Below are positions 1 to 7,774 of a stretch of DNA of 9,503 nt, one piece after another (the stretch's first letter is position 1; each line of letters opens with the position of its first letter). The notes below the pieces were generated by a model. The model searched no databases. It saw only the letters and a list, made by a program, of their open reading frames with translations, and was not told the origin of the DNA. The stretch lies in NCBI GenBank assembly GCA_000759655.1, contig KN174051.1:18596-28098 (forward strand). The letters are read 5' to 3'. The DNA comes from Acidicaldus organivorans. GTDB taxonomy: Bacteria; Pseudomonadota; Alphaproteobacteria; Acetobacterales; Acetobacteraceae. Position numbers and translations under genes: made by a program.

Positions 1-919
1 GCGATACGACGAGAGCCGCTGGCTGTTACCCGGCGATGAGTGGCCGGGCCCTTGGTTGCTGATCGGCGCGGGTACACTATCCGGCCGCGTCCGGCCGCGC
101 GTCTGGTCCGGGAGCGCGAGGAGAGCTGGCAGCAATGTCCTGGCGTGCGCGGCTACGATACCCGAGCAACACGAGCGGGACGCCGCATTCCACGACGCGC
201 TCGTTGCGCTGGCAGCGGCCCCCTATGCAGACGAGGCAGTCCCTCTGTGGAATTTCCTGGATGCGACACTTGATGCGGCAACCGATGTTCCCGTGGCGTG
301 CTTCGACAGCCTGTCCCGGGCGAGCGAGATCCCCGAGCTGCTTGTTCACTGGCTCTTCCGTGCTGATGAGCGGCGCCTGACCCATCTCGCGGCGCTTGAG
401 GACGAGCTCCCGTTCACTTGGGTGTTGGTACCGCTGACCGCATGGCGTGAGGCGGCTCGTTCCGCCAAGACCTACTATGAGCGGCTCGGCTTGAACCCGG
501 GTCCGATCCTGGCTGACCAACTGGATCGCATCCATGCGCTCTGCCCTCCCGCCCTGGGAGGGGAGTGGGCTGCCCGCGAAGTGCTTGGCCTTCCCCAGCG
601 CGCGAATATGCCGGCCGACAGGAACCAGGCCCGTGCAATGGCGCCTGATCTGGTGAAACTGGCCGGCCCGGCACCCGATGAGCAGACCTGGGCAGACGAG
701 GTGCTGCGGACCAGGGACTGGAACAACCTTTCCTCGATGATCCGAGACGGCGCGCCTCACATTGCTGCACGCTGCGCAGTCGACAATCAGATACTGCCAC
801 CCCGTCTGACCGCAGCCGTGCGCTTCTGCCGCCACGAAAGTCCGGACGAATTCGACAGCCGTTACTTGATGGCGACCTTCGCGCGCATGGCGCTTGGCAT
901 GGGGGAAGCAGGACGATGA
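1..919 (+). CDS. druH: C-terminal part of a probable Druantia type III protein DruH (5' end outside the window)
   Basis: The reading frame is open from base 2 to the TGA at 917-919 and gives about 305 residues. No stop precedes it, and the first in-frame ATG is only near base 608. The TTG at 56 has no convincing ribosome site, so the true start lies left of the window. The visible part begins with a Trp/Pro-rich patch (PGDEWPGPWLL), followed by largely helical sequence. I see no Cys cluster, Walker motif, nuclease motif, signal peptide or membrane segment. Its stop overlaps the next gene's start as ATGA, so the two are co-translated. Known: type III Druantia is a two-gene anti-phage system of a large DruH and the giant helicase DruE; DruH has no established enzymatic activity. 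The name here is inferred mainly from operon position and from a vague resemblance to the STY4851/ECs_5259-type partner proteins. It could be another helicase-partner family. Confidence 0.6.
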   Translation, partial: RYDESRWLLPGDEWPGPWLLIGAGTLSGRVRPRVWSGSARRAGSNVLACAATIPEQHERDAAFHDALVALAAAPYADEAVPLWNFLDATLDAATDVPVACFDSLSRASEIPELLVHWLFRADERRLTHLAALEDELPFTWVLVPLTAWREAARSAKTYYERLGLNPGPILADQLDRIHALCPPALGGEWAAREVLGLPQRANMPADRNQARAMAPDLVKLAGPAPDEQTWADEVLRTRDWNNLSSMIRDGAPHIAARCAVDNQILPPRLTAAVRFCRHESPDEFDSRYLMATFARMALGMGEAGR

Positions 920-3900
920 CATCCCAGGTCATCTCGCGTCTGAACGTCGATGATATCACTCAGGCGATCGCGTCGCGTTCCGCGGAGGCGGCCCTCGGCC
1001 GCTTGCGGATCAGCAATGCTCCCTTGCGTGAGTACCTGCGGGCAGTTTTGGCTCGGCCGCCCGGCACAAACGGCTCGTTGATGGCATCGCCTGTCCTGGA
1101 GGCTGCCTTCGGCTATGCCACCGCGCCCCAGACGCTCGCCGACCTGTCGGCTGAGGGCCTGTTGCATCCCGCCACCGTTGCCGCGCTCGGGGAGACCGTC
1201 CCTCTCAACGCAGCCGAACGCGATGGACGCAATACGCTCCCTTCCACAACTCACCCTTACGAGCATCAGCTCGCGGCGTGGCGTGCGCTTGCAAGTCAAC
1301 CTCCCCGCAGTATTGTCGTCTCTTCCGGGACCGGCTCCGGCAAAACCGAGGCCTTCCTGGTGCCGATCCTGGATGCGCTCGTGCGTCAAACCGAGCAGGG
1401 GAGCAGCTTTGGTGTTCAGGCGCTCCTCCTCTACCCTCTCAACGCTCTGATCGCCAGTCAGCGAGACCGTCTTGCCGACTGGACCGCTCCATTCGAAGGC
1501 CGCGTGCGCTTCTGTCTCTATAATGGCGAGACGCCGGAGCAGCTACCCGCCGACAAGCGCCGTGCACGCCCTTACGAAGCGGTAGACCGCGAGCAGTTGC
1601 GAAGCGCTCCTCCCCAGATTCTCGTAACTAATGCAACGATGCTTGAATACATGCTGTTGCGTGATAAGGATGCCCCAATTCTGGCGGCGTCACGCAGCAA
1701 ACTCCGCTGGATCGTACTCGACGAGGCTCATACCTATATTGGGTCGCAGGCGGCCGATATGACACTGCTCCTGCGTCGCGCACTCCTCGCATTCGGAGTG
1801 CAGCCGAGTGAGGTCAGCTTCATTGCCACATCCGCCACCCTCGGTGGCAGGAACGGTGACGTGGATGTAGAGCGAGGGCTGCGCCGCTTTCTCGCTGCCG
1901 TCGCGGGTGTTGCAGACGATCGGGTGGACGTGATCTTCGGTCGACAGTACGTGCCACATATTGACACAACAAGCTTGGATATTGCTGCCGAGCCACACGC
2001 GCTAGCTATCCGGGCACGCCTTGCTGAGGGCGCCGCCACGCTTGACGAATTGGTCCACAGCTTCCCGGACGCCGATGTAATTGACATCCTGCGGCGCGGG
2101 TTGGAACCTTCAGGGCCAGAGGGGACCCCCTTCCTTCCGTTGCGGTTGCATCTCTTCCATCGGGCGCAAGCGGGCGTATTCGCATGCCTAGATCCCGGCT
2201 GCTCTGGACGGGCGGGCACGCCGCTTGATTGCCCCGAATGGCCATTCGGGGCCGTCTACGAACGGGATACAGCACGCTGTGCCGCGTGCGGGGGCCGCAC
2301 CCTCGAAGTGCTGGTCTGCGACGAGTGCGGCCATACCGTGCTCGAAGCGGCGCTGGACGCCTCCCATAACCGTCTCGACCGGTGGCGCGAGGTAACCGAG
2401 ATCGACGAATTTGCTGTCGATCAGGATCCCGTCGATGACTTTGACGAGGATGGGGATACCGCTACCGCGGACATGCCTCCCGATCGGGTCGTGCTGTCCT
2501 CGGACAGGCTTGGGCAGGGCCTGCGCAGTATCATCGATCCTACTAGCGGGACCCTGCACAATCTACCTGCACCTGGGCGGATTGTTCTACGACGCACGGA
2601 GGCAGCGGTCTGTCCAAACTGCGGCGCCGGCAAATCCGGGCGTCGCCCGTTCCGCTCACTGCGACTTGGGGGACCTTTCTTCCTGGGCGTGGCGGGCAAC
2701 GTCTTGCTCGATGCCATGCCACCGCGCCCCGGGACTGCGCGTCTGCCGAATGGCGGCCGCCAACTCATTACATTCACAGATAACCGACAAGGAACGGCGC
2801 GGTTCGCCGCGATATGGCAGCAAGAGCGGGAGCGTAGCTTTGCCCGCGCTCGGATCTGGCACCGTTTGCATGAGCGCGACCCGGCTAAGGACGCCACGGC
2901 CGAGGAGGAAATAGCGGCTCTCGAGGCTGTAACAGATCCGCTTCCACCGGTGCGTAACCTGCTGGAGAGGCTTTATGCTGAAAGGGCAGCGCGTGCGAGC
3001 GGCCGCGCAGTGCCCTGGAACGAAATGCGAGACCACTTGGCGGCGCTGATTAGCGCCGAACCAGAGCTGCTCGGCCTATGGCGGGACCGCGATCCTGATC
3101 TGAGCCAACCTGAGCAAATCGCCCGCCAACTGCTGCTGACTGAATTCGTAAATCGCCCACGTCGCGCCAATAGCCTGGAGACGATGGGGTTGGCAGCGCT
3201 GTGCTTTCCCGCGCTGCAACGCCAGGGTGAGACGCAGGTGCCGCCGTTGTTTCGAGCTCACGGCGCATCGGTCGCAGACTGGCGGGATTTTCTGCATGTT
3301 ATCGCTACCTATTTCGTCCGGGCCAATTCTGCCGTTTATTTGACTGAGGCGGAGGCGCATTGGCTCGGTCAAAGGGTGCGAACTCGGCGTTACGTTCCTG
3401 CTTCGATGCAACGGGACGTGGTTGCTGGACAGGAGTTGCGTTGGCCTCGATTGGGTCCGGGTTCACGCCGAACCGCGCGCCCGGTTTTGCTCTTGCGTGA
3501 AGTGTTCCAGCTCAACCTTGAAGACCAGATCGTCCGCGAAGAGGTCAACGAAGTGCTCGACGCGACGTGGTTGGCGCTCGCAGCGGTTTCCATCAAGGGT
3601 CTGCCGGATAACGCTCTGTTACTTGATCTTACCAAGGCAGAGATCGTGGCCGTATCGCAGGCTTGGTTGTGCCCCGTCACTGGACGAGTGATGGATAGAA
3701 CCTTTCGTGGTACGACGGCCTATGTCACGCAATCGCCGCAACGGCTCGCCGATCTCGCTTGCGAGCCGCTGGTCATGCCGCGCCTGCCGTTTCCGTGGCT
3801 ACTTACTCCCACGGGCGCCGATGCCTCCCGCGAGATGCAGGAGTGGCTTTCATCCGATCCGAATGTACGCAATCTTCGCGCCCGAGGACTGTGGACCGAT

Positions 3901-6900
3901 ATCGCAGATCGGCTGGCCTTGCTGGCCCCATTCGCAAGAATCGTTGAACATTCCGCGCAGCAGCCGTCGTATCGTTTGCGCGAGTATGAAGACCGATTCA
4001 AGCGCGGCGAGATTAACGTTCTGAATTGCTCGACGACAATGGAAATGGGTGTCGATATCGGTGGCATCGTCGGTGTAGCCATGGCGAACGTGCCACCGTC
4101 GCCGGCCAACTATCGCCAGAGGGTCGGCCGCGCTGGGCGCCGCGGTGAGGCGTTGGCGGTGGCATTCACCTATTGCGGCGATAACCCGCTCGGCTGGCAT
4201 AGCTTTGATAAGCCAGGCGATCTTCTGCGCCAGAGCATCGCGCCGCCGCGTGTCGCGCTGGACAGTCGCGTCCTGGCTCAGCGCCACGCCAACGCGCTGC
4301 TGTTGGCAGCTTTCTTCCGACACAGCGGCGTGCAACTGCTCAACTTTACGGCCGGGGCGTTCTTCAACCATACTGCAAGCGAAGGTACGGCGCCGTGGGA
4401 GATATTCGTCGCCTGGTTGCGCAGTGAGGTTCCGGAGAGCACGGAATTGGATCAGGAGCTGCACACCCTGCTTACCGGTACAGGTCTCGCGGACGCAGCT
4501 GACGTTGCGGAGACTACTGCGGAGACAATGGTGGCGATCGCCGATCGATGGCTGATCGAGCGCCGCCAACTTGCGAAAGATCTTGATGCGCTGCAAAAAG
4601 CCGCCAGGACTGCCGTTCAGCTCCGGTGCGACCGGATGGACGGCGAGTTTCTGCTTGGGGAGCTCGTTCGTCAGGCATTTCTGCCCGGACATGGGTTTCC
4701 GACGGATATCGCTGCATTTGTCATTCCACCGCGAGCACGCGGCGGCGCGTTACAGCGGCCACGGGAGGACAACGGTGCTCGGTGGCGTGGCAACCCAACG
4801 CGGCGGCTCGACATCGCGCTCGCGGAGTATGCCCCCGGCGCTGACGTGGTCCTCGACGGCGTGGTCTACCGTGCGGGTGGCGTTACGTTGAACTGGAAGC
4901 GCCCGGCGTCGGCTGATGCAGTTGCTGAGATTCAGGCATTACGCTGTTTCTGGCGATGCCGCAGCTGCGACGCGGCTGGCGACGACGTTCGATCGCCGGA
5001 CGAATGCCCGGCGTGCGGCAACGATAAACTCGATCGGGTGCGCGCCCTGCGACCGGCAGGCTTCGCAGCTGACCCAGAAGTGCCTGCGACGAACGCCGTC
5101 GAATTCGTCGAGCGGCTGCCGCAGCCCCAGCCGCTGGTGTCCGCACGTGGCGCAGCGTGGGTTTCCCTTCCTAATCCGGCGCTCGGGCGATTCCGAAGTG
5201 CGGCGGACGGATTGGTGATGTCGGTCAGCCGAGGCGTGGGAGCGCATGGCTATGCCGTCTGCCTCGCCTGCGGGCGTTCGGCGGCAGAAAGCGGCCCCAA
5301 AGGCGCGCCTCTGCCTGCCGCTCTTTCGGACCATCGTTCTCTGCGGGGCAGTGGGCTCCGCTGTGAAGGTGCTCGGGAGCCGTTCGCGATCCAGAGGCAC
5401 CTGGCCTTCGGACAGTCTCGACGGACGGAGGTTTACGAGCTTCGCCTTGCCGGGCTTGGCGAGCGGGACGCCATGACCTTGGCAGTGGCCCTACGCGAGG
5501 CGCTGTGCGGCGCGCTCGGTATCGACCGGGCGGAGGTGGCATGGGCAGTCGCGCCCGCGCCGGGAGAACCGCCCGGCTCGGTATCATTGTTTCTGTTCGA
5601 CACCGCAGCCGGCGGCGCCGGATATGCTGGTTCGGCTTCAGCGGACCTTCCCGGGTTGCTGGCAAAGGCCCGCGCCGTGCTCGACTGCAGCAATCCCGGA
5701 TGCGAGCGGGCGTGCCCTTCGTGCCTCATCCTGCGCGATACGGTGAATGTCTCGGAGTATTTCGATCGTCGCAGCGCCGCGGCCTTACTGGACAACTTGA
5801 TCGACAGCCTCCGGCTTCCGGAAGACTGCCATGTATTTCCGGAAGGCGTCGTCCAGTACATGGCGGCAACGCCGCTACCGCAGGAGTTGCTCCGCGAGGC
5901 CGCAAGCCACAGGCAGGTCTGCCTAAGCCTGTTCTTGCACGGCGATCCTTCCCATTGGGACTTCGACGCATGGTGGGGAAGCCAAGTGGCGGAGCGTCTC
6001 GCGCGCTCCGGCGGGCACGTTCGATTGCTTGCCGATCCAGCCGCACTTCAAAATGCATCGTGGGAAGTACTGCTGGCCTTGCGGGCTCTTTGTGACCGCG
6101 CCAGGCAAGGCATCTCCGTTCACGAATGGGGAGCGCCGCCTTCCCCATCAGGGCTCCTTGCGGTAATCGAAAGTTCCACAGGATCCGTCCGGGCGTGGGC
6201 GACGGCTGGCGGTCACGCGGATAACGGCGCGTTCGCCACGGCAGCGCCAGAGGCGGTAGTCTGTGGCACCCTGATGGCACCCCCTGAGGTGGGCGCAATG
6301 TTCGATCCTGGTCGTAGGATGGCACACGCTATGCCGAACGCGTGGTCCGTTACGATCAGCGAGGATCTCAACGGAAATGTGACGGAATTTGGCGAGCGGT
6401 TCTGGCAACACCTTACGCGACACCAAGGGATTGCAGCGGCTCTGCACAAAGCACTGCCAGTGCAGAGAATCGAGTATGATGACCGATATCTTGTAAGCCC
6501 AGTCGGCGTTCGGCTGCTGCAGGCGGTGGTGGGCGCGCTGCAGACGAGGATGACACCTCCCCAAGGTGTCATTCTGCCAGTATCTGTCAAGACAATGGCC
6601 GTCCCGTCAGAGGCCCATCTCCGCAGCCCCACCGGCCTGCGCGACAATTGGCCAGATAGCGCGACACGAAATACAGTGATATGTGGCCTCCTGCGGGAAC
6701 TCAGCGTTCTGCCGGAGGTGATCGTGTTGCCCCGGTCTGATCTGCCCCACGCCCGAACGTTGAAAATCATAGGACACAGGCACAGTCTGCTGGTCACTCT
6801 CGACCAAGGCTTTGGCTTTTGGCAGCCGTCGCGGCGCGTCGCCTTCGACTTCGGGGATCCAGCAGAACGACAGGTTAACAAATTGGCTCGCATGGCGTTC

Positions 6901-6969
6901 GAAGTTCGTAACACGCCAGGACAAACGACGGTCTGCTTTGTTCGATCTGTAGAGACGGGGCAGGAATAA
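916..6969 (+). CDS. druE: Giant DEAH-box helicase with MZB/DUF1998 module, probable Druantia DruE
   Basis: This 2,017-residue protein is probably an ATP-driven nucleic-acid translocase or helicase acting in anti-phage defence. The first RecA half has a Q-like PYEHQ patch, Walker A SGTGSGKT (137-144, Lys143), DEAH (269-272) and SAT (306-308). The second half has the STTMEMGVDIGG segment (~1039-1050) and QRVGRAGRRG (1068-1077), which carries the arginine finger. Between them lies an insert of about 650 residues with Cys pairs at 424/429, 455/458, 468/471 and 566/569 and an acidic stretch near 490-520. Further on come Cys 1348/1351/1364/1367 and an MZB-like module (DTAAGGAGY at 1562-1570, Cys 1591/1596/1600/1603). 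Residues ~1610-2017 are unassigned. Such proteins (DISARM DrmA, DruE) carry DUF1998; DrmA is clearly shorter, and this size fits DruE. The ATG overlaps the upstream stop and has AGGA just before it. Codon use is less GC-biased than in the genes at the right end, consistent with transfer. I see no frameshift or lost motif. Confidence 0.83.
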   Translation: MTSQVISRLNVDDITQAIASRSAEAALGRLRISNAPLREYLRAVLARPPGTNGSLMASPVLEAAFGYATAPQTLADLSAEGLLHPATVAALGETVPLNAAERDGRNTLPSTTHPYEHQLAAWRALASQPPRSIVVSSGTGSGKTEAFLVPILDALVRQTEQGSSFGVQALLLYPLNALIASQRDRLADWTAPFEGRVRFCLYNGETPEQLPADKRRARPYEAVDREQLRSAPPQILVTNATMLEYMLLRDKDAPILAASRSKLRWIVLDEAHTYIGSQAADMTLLLRRALLAFGVQPSEVSFIATSATLGGRNGDVDVERGLRRFLAAVAGVADDRVDVIFGRQYVPHIDTTSLDIAAEPHALAIRARLAEGAATLDELVHSFPDADVIDILRRGLEPSGPEGTPFLPLRLHLFHRAQAGVFACLDPGCSGRAGTPLDCPEWPFGAVYERDTARCAACGGRTLEVLVCDECGHTVLEAALDASHNRLDRWREVTEIDEFAVDQDPVDDFDEDGDTATADMPPDRVVLSSDRLGQGLRSIIDPTSGTLHNLPAPGRIVLRRTEAAVCPNCGAGKSGRRPFRSLRLGGPFFLGVAGNVLLDAMPPRPGTARLPNGGRQLITFTDNRQGTARFAAIWQQERERSFARARIWHRLHERDPAKDATAEEEIAALEAVTDPLPPVRNLLERLYAERAARASGRAVPWNEMRDHLAALISAEPELLGLWRDRDPDLSQPEQIARQLLLTEFVNRPRRANSLETMGLAALCFPALQRQGETQVPPLFRAHGASVADWRDFLHVIATYFVRANSAVYLTEAEAHWLGQRVRTRRYVPASMQRDVVAGQELRWPRLGPGSRRTARPVLLLREVFQLNLEDQIVREEVNEVLDATWLALAAVSIKGLPDNALLLDLTKAEIVAVSQAWLCPVTGRVMDRTFRGTTAYVTQSPQRLADLACEPLVMPRLPFPWLLTPTGADASREMQEWLSSDPNVRNLRARGLWTDIADRLALLAPFARIVEHSAQQPSYRLREYEDRFKRGEINVLNCSTTMEMGVDIGGIVGVAMANVPPSPANYRQRVGRAGRRGEALAVAFTYCGDNPLGWHSFDKPGDLLRQSIAPPRVALDSRVLAQRHANALLLAAFFRHSGVQLLNFTAGAFFNHTASEGTAPWEIFVAWLRSEVPESTELDQELHTLLTGTGLADAADVAETTAETMVAIADRWLIERRQLAKDLDALQKAARTAVQLRCDRMDGEFLLGELVRQAFLPGHGFPTDIAAFVIPPRARGGALQRPREDNGARWRGNPTRRLDIALAEYAPGADVVLDGVVYRAGGVTLNWKRPASADAVAEIQALRCFWRCRSCDAAGDDVRSPDECPACGNDKLDRVRALRPAGFAADPEVPATNAVEFVERLPQPQPLVSARGAAWVSLPNPALGRFRSAADGLVMSVSRGVGAHGYAVCLACGRSAAESGPKGAPLPAALSDHRSLRGSGLRCEGAREPFAIQRHLAFGQSRRTEVYELRLAGLGERDAMTLAVALREALCGALGIDRAEVAWAVAPAPGEPPGSVSLFLFDTAAGGAGYAGSASADLPGLLAKARAVLDCSNPGCERACPSCLILRDTVNVSEYFDRRSAAALLDNLIDSLRLPEDCHVFPEGVVQYMAATPLPQELLREAASHRQVCLSLFLHGDPSHWDFDAWWGSQVAERLARSGGHVRLLADPAALQNASWEVLLALRALCDRARQGISVHEWGAPPSPSGLLAVIESSTGSVRAWATAGGHADNGAFATAAPEAVVCGTLMAPPEVGAMFDPGRRMAHAMPNAWSVTISEDLNGNVTEFGERFWQHLTRHQGIAAALHKALPVQRIEYDDRYLVSPVGVRLLQAVVGALQTRMTPPQGVILPVSVKTMAVPSEAHLRSPTGLRDNWPDSATRNTVICGLLRELSVLPEVIVLPRSDLPHARTLKIIGHRHSLLVTLDQGFGFWQPSRRVAFDFGDPAERQVNKLARMAFEVRNTPGQTTVCFVRSVETGQE
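6440..6467. repeat. Inverted repeat inside druE (8-bp arms) overlapping a 13-base palindrome
   Basis: The arms CTCTGCAC (6440-6447) and GTGCAGAG (6460-6467) pair perfectly across a 12-base loop. An overlapping perfect palindrome GCACTG-C-CAGTGC occupies 6451-6463. The two foldings share bases and exclude each other. They lie within coding sequence near residues 1842-1850, and no T-run follows. Function unknown; chance at this GC content is possible. Confidence 0.45.
6547..6575. repeat. Strong hairpin inside the 3' part of druE
   Basis: ATGACACCT (6550-6558) and AGGTGTCAT (6564-6572) are perfect inverted repeats around the five-base loop CCCCA. In RNA the stem extends by one G-U and two further pairs (6547-6549 with 6573-6575), giving 12 pairs. 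It lies in codons around residue 1880. There is no downstream T-run, so an intrinsic terminator is unlikely. It could be a protein-binding operator-like site, an mRNA structure or chance. Confidence 0.5.
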
Positions 6970-7032
6970 ATAGAGCTTCCTCTTCCATCAGAGAGAAAAC
7001 ACACCGTTCGTTCTTAGGGCTGACGAGTCTGA

Positions 7033-7248
7033 CTACGAAGACGGACGTGCGTTGGCGAGCAGGAGCGATATCTTGTATGAGACCTTTTCGGCGGCCACTC
7101 TGAGTGCCTCGTCACTATGCACATAGCGTTGCTTGACGCCATGTGCTGTGTGGCCAAGCAAGGCAGCGATTGTCAGTTCTGAGAAGCCGAGATCGCCGGC
7201 TACGCTGGCGAATGTGTGGCGCAGCGTGTGCGGAGTCACGCCCGCCAA
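7033..7248 (-). pseudogene. Tyrosine recombinase (phage/island integrase) remnant, C-terminal end only
   Basis: About 71 residues of integrase C-terminus remain, ending at the TAG at 7033-7035. Visible are TPHTLRHTFAS with the H-x-x-R box (residues His7, Arg10), the LGH box (His33) and RYVH with the likely nucleophile Tyr42. This matches the end of the catalytic domain of tyrosine recombinases, which normally run to about 300-450 residues. Everything before it is missing: the arm-binding and core-binding domains and the first catalytic Arg. The only available start is a TTG (7246-7248) in mid-domain, so I do not think a working protein is made. Upstream, the sequence changes at about 7249 into the 3' end of the psiE-like gene, in another frame. 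The remnant suggests that the helicase operon arrived, or was trapped, beside an integrase-borne element whose integrase was later cut away. Confidence 0.8.
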
Positions 7249-7721
7249 TCGCGCGGCGCCGCTTCCTCCCCCGTCCCCGCTTCCCTCGCCCTGTCGCGTC
7301 TTCCGATCAGCCAGTAAACTCCGCCCAGGGCCAGCGCACCCGCCCCGAGCGAGAGGAAAGCGAGCGCCGTATTGGGGCCGGGCTCGAGAATGATGAACTT
7401 GCGGAGCACGGCGAGCAGCGCAATCATCACCACCCGCTGCACCTGAAAGACGCTCTCCGACCGATGCGCGGCAATCAGGATCGAGCGCTTGAACTCGAGC
7501 GCGATCATCACGGTGAAGATCGCGCCGAACACGCTCTGGAACGGCTGATGGTCGGCGAAGGCGAAAATATCCTCCGAGGCGAGGAGGCCCGCGATGTTGA
7601 GGACGAGCTTCCAGAGCGTGGCGACGATCACCACCATCATCAAGAGGGTGAGGATGAAGATCACTCCGCGTTCGAAACGGTCGTAAAACGTGAGAAAACG
7701 TCTTGGCCGCGCCCCGCTCAT
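7236..7721 (-). CDS. PsiE-family (phosphate-starvation-inducible E) membrane protein
   Basis: This is a small inner-membrane protein of 161 residues with about four hydrophobic segments (roughly 19-41, 61-85, 96-112 and 119-139). The stretch after the second segment, RSESVFQVQRVVMIALLAVLRKFI, resembles the conserved E-P-F-L...RR region of PsiE (PF06146) proteins. The biochemical role of the family is not established; E. coli psiE responds to phosphate starvation and cAMP. I chose the ATG at 7719-7721 because GAGGGG lies nine bases before it. An ATG at 7728-7730 and a GTG at 7743-7745 (169 residues) are in frame but have poorly spaced ribosome sites. It follows the Clp-fold protease gene by about 50 bases on the same strand, so it probably belongs to that operon. 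The last residues (W-R-A and the stop) lie within the integrase remnant, so the native C-terminus may have been replaced. Confidence 0.68.
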   Translation of the reverse strand: MSGARPRRFLTFYDRFERGVIFILTLLMMVVIVATLWKLVLNIAGLLASEDIFAFADHQPFQSVFGAIFTVMIALEFKRSILIAAHRSESVFQVQRVVMIALLAVLRKFIILEPGPNTALAFLSLGAGALALGGVYWLIGRRDRAREAGTGEEAAPRDWRA

Positions 7722-7774
7722 CCGCCGCATCCCCTCATCGGCCACGCCCTCCCGGCTCCCCTTTCACCGCGGGC

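Noticed and set aside
77..922. Long antisense open frame (281 residues) opposite the DruH-like gene
   Set aside because: It is a by-product of high GC content opposite a gene with coherent protein sequence and a coupled downstream neighbour. The translation is low-complexity Arg/Gly/Pro-rich with no recognisable domain.
3850..4692. Antisense open frame of 280 residues within druE
   Set aside because: It lies opposite conserved helicase motifs (the VGRAGR box) and shows no domain or ribosome site of its own.
6547..6575. Hairpin as an intrinsic terminator
   Set aside because: It has no T-run after the stem, and it sits about 400 bases inside a coding region that continues without interruption.
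916..6969. Helicase as DISARM DrmA
   Set aside because: DrmA also carries DUF1998 but is clearly shorter and comes with DrmB, DrmC and a methyltransferase. No DrmB-like or methylase gene is seen here, and the 2,017-residue length fits DruE. Genes left of the window could change this.
6213..7004. Antisense open frame of 263 residues covering the 3' end of druE
   Set aside because: The sequence is Arg/Ser/Cys-rich with no motif, and the sense strand codes continuously for the helicase C-terminus.
6970..7032. Terminator or small gene between druE and the integrase remnant
   Set aside because: I found no stem with a T-run and no start with a ribosome site; these ~60 bases hold nothing I can support.
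7033..7248. Integrase fragment as a functional small recombinase or excisionase
   Set aside because: It lacks the first catalytic Arg, the DNA-binding domains and a credible start; it begins in the middle of the catalytic fold.
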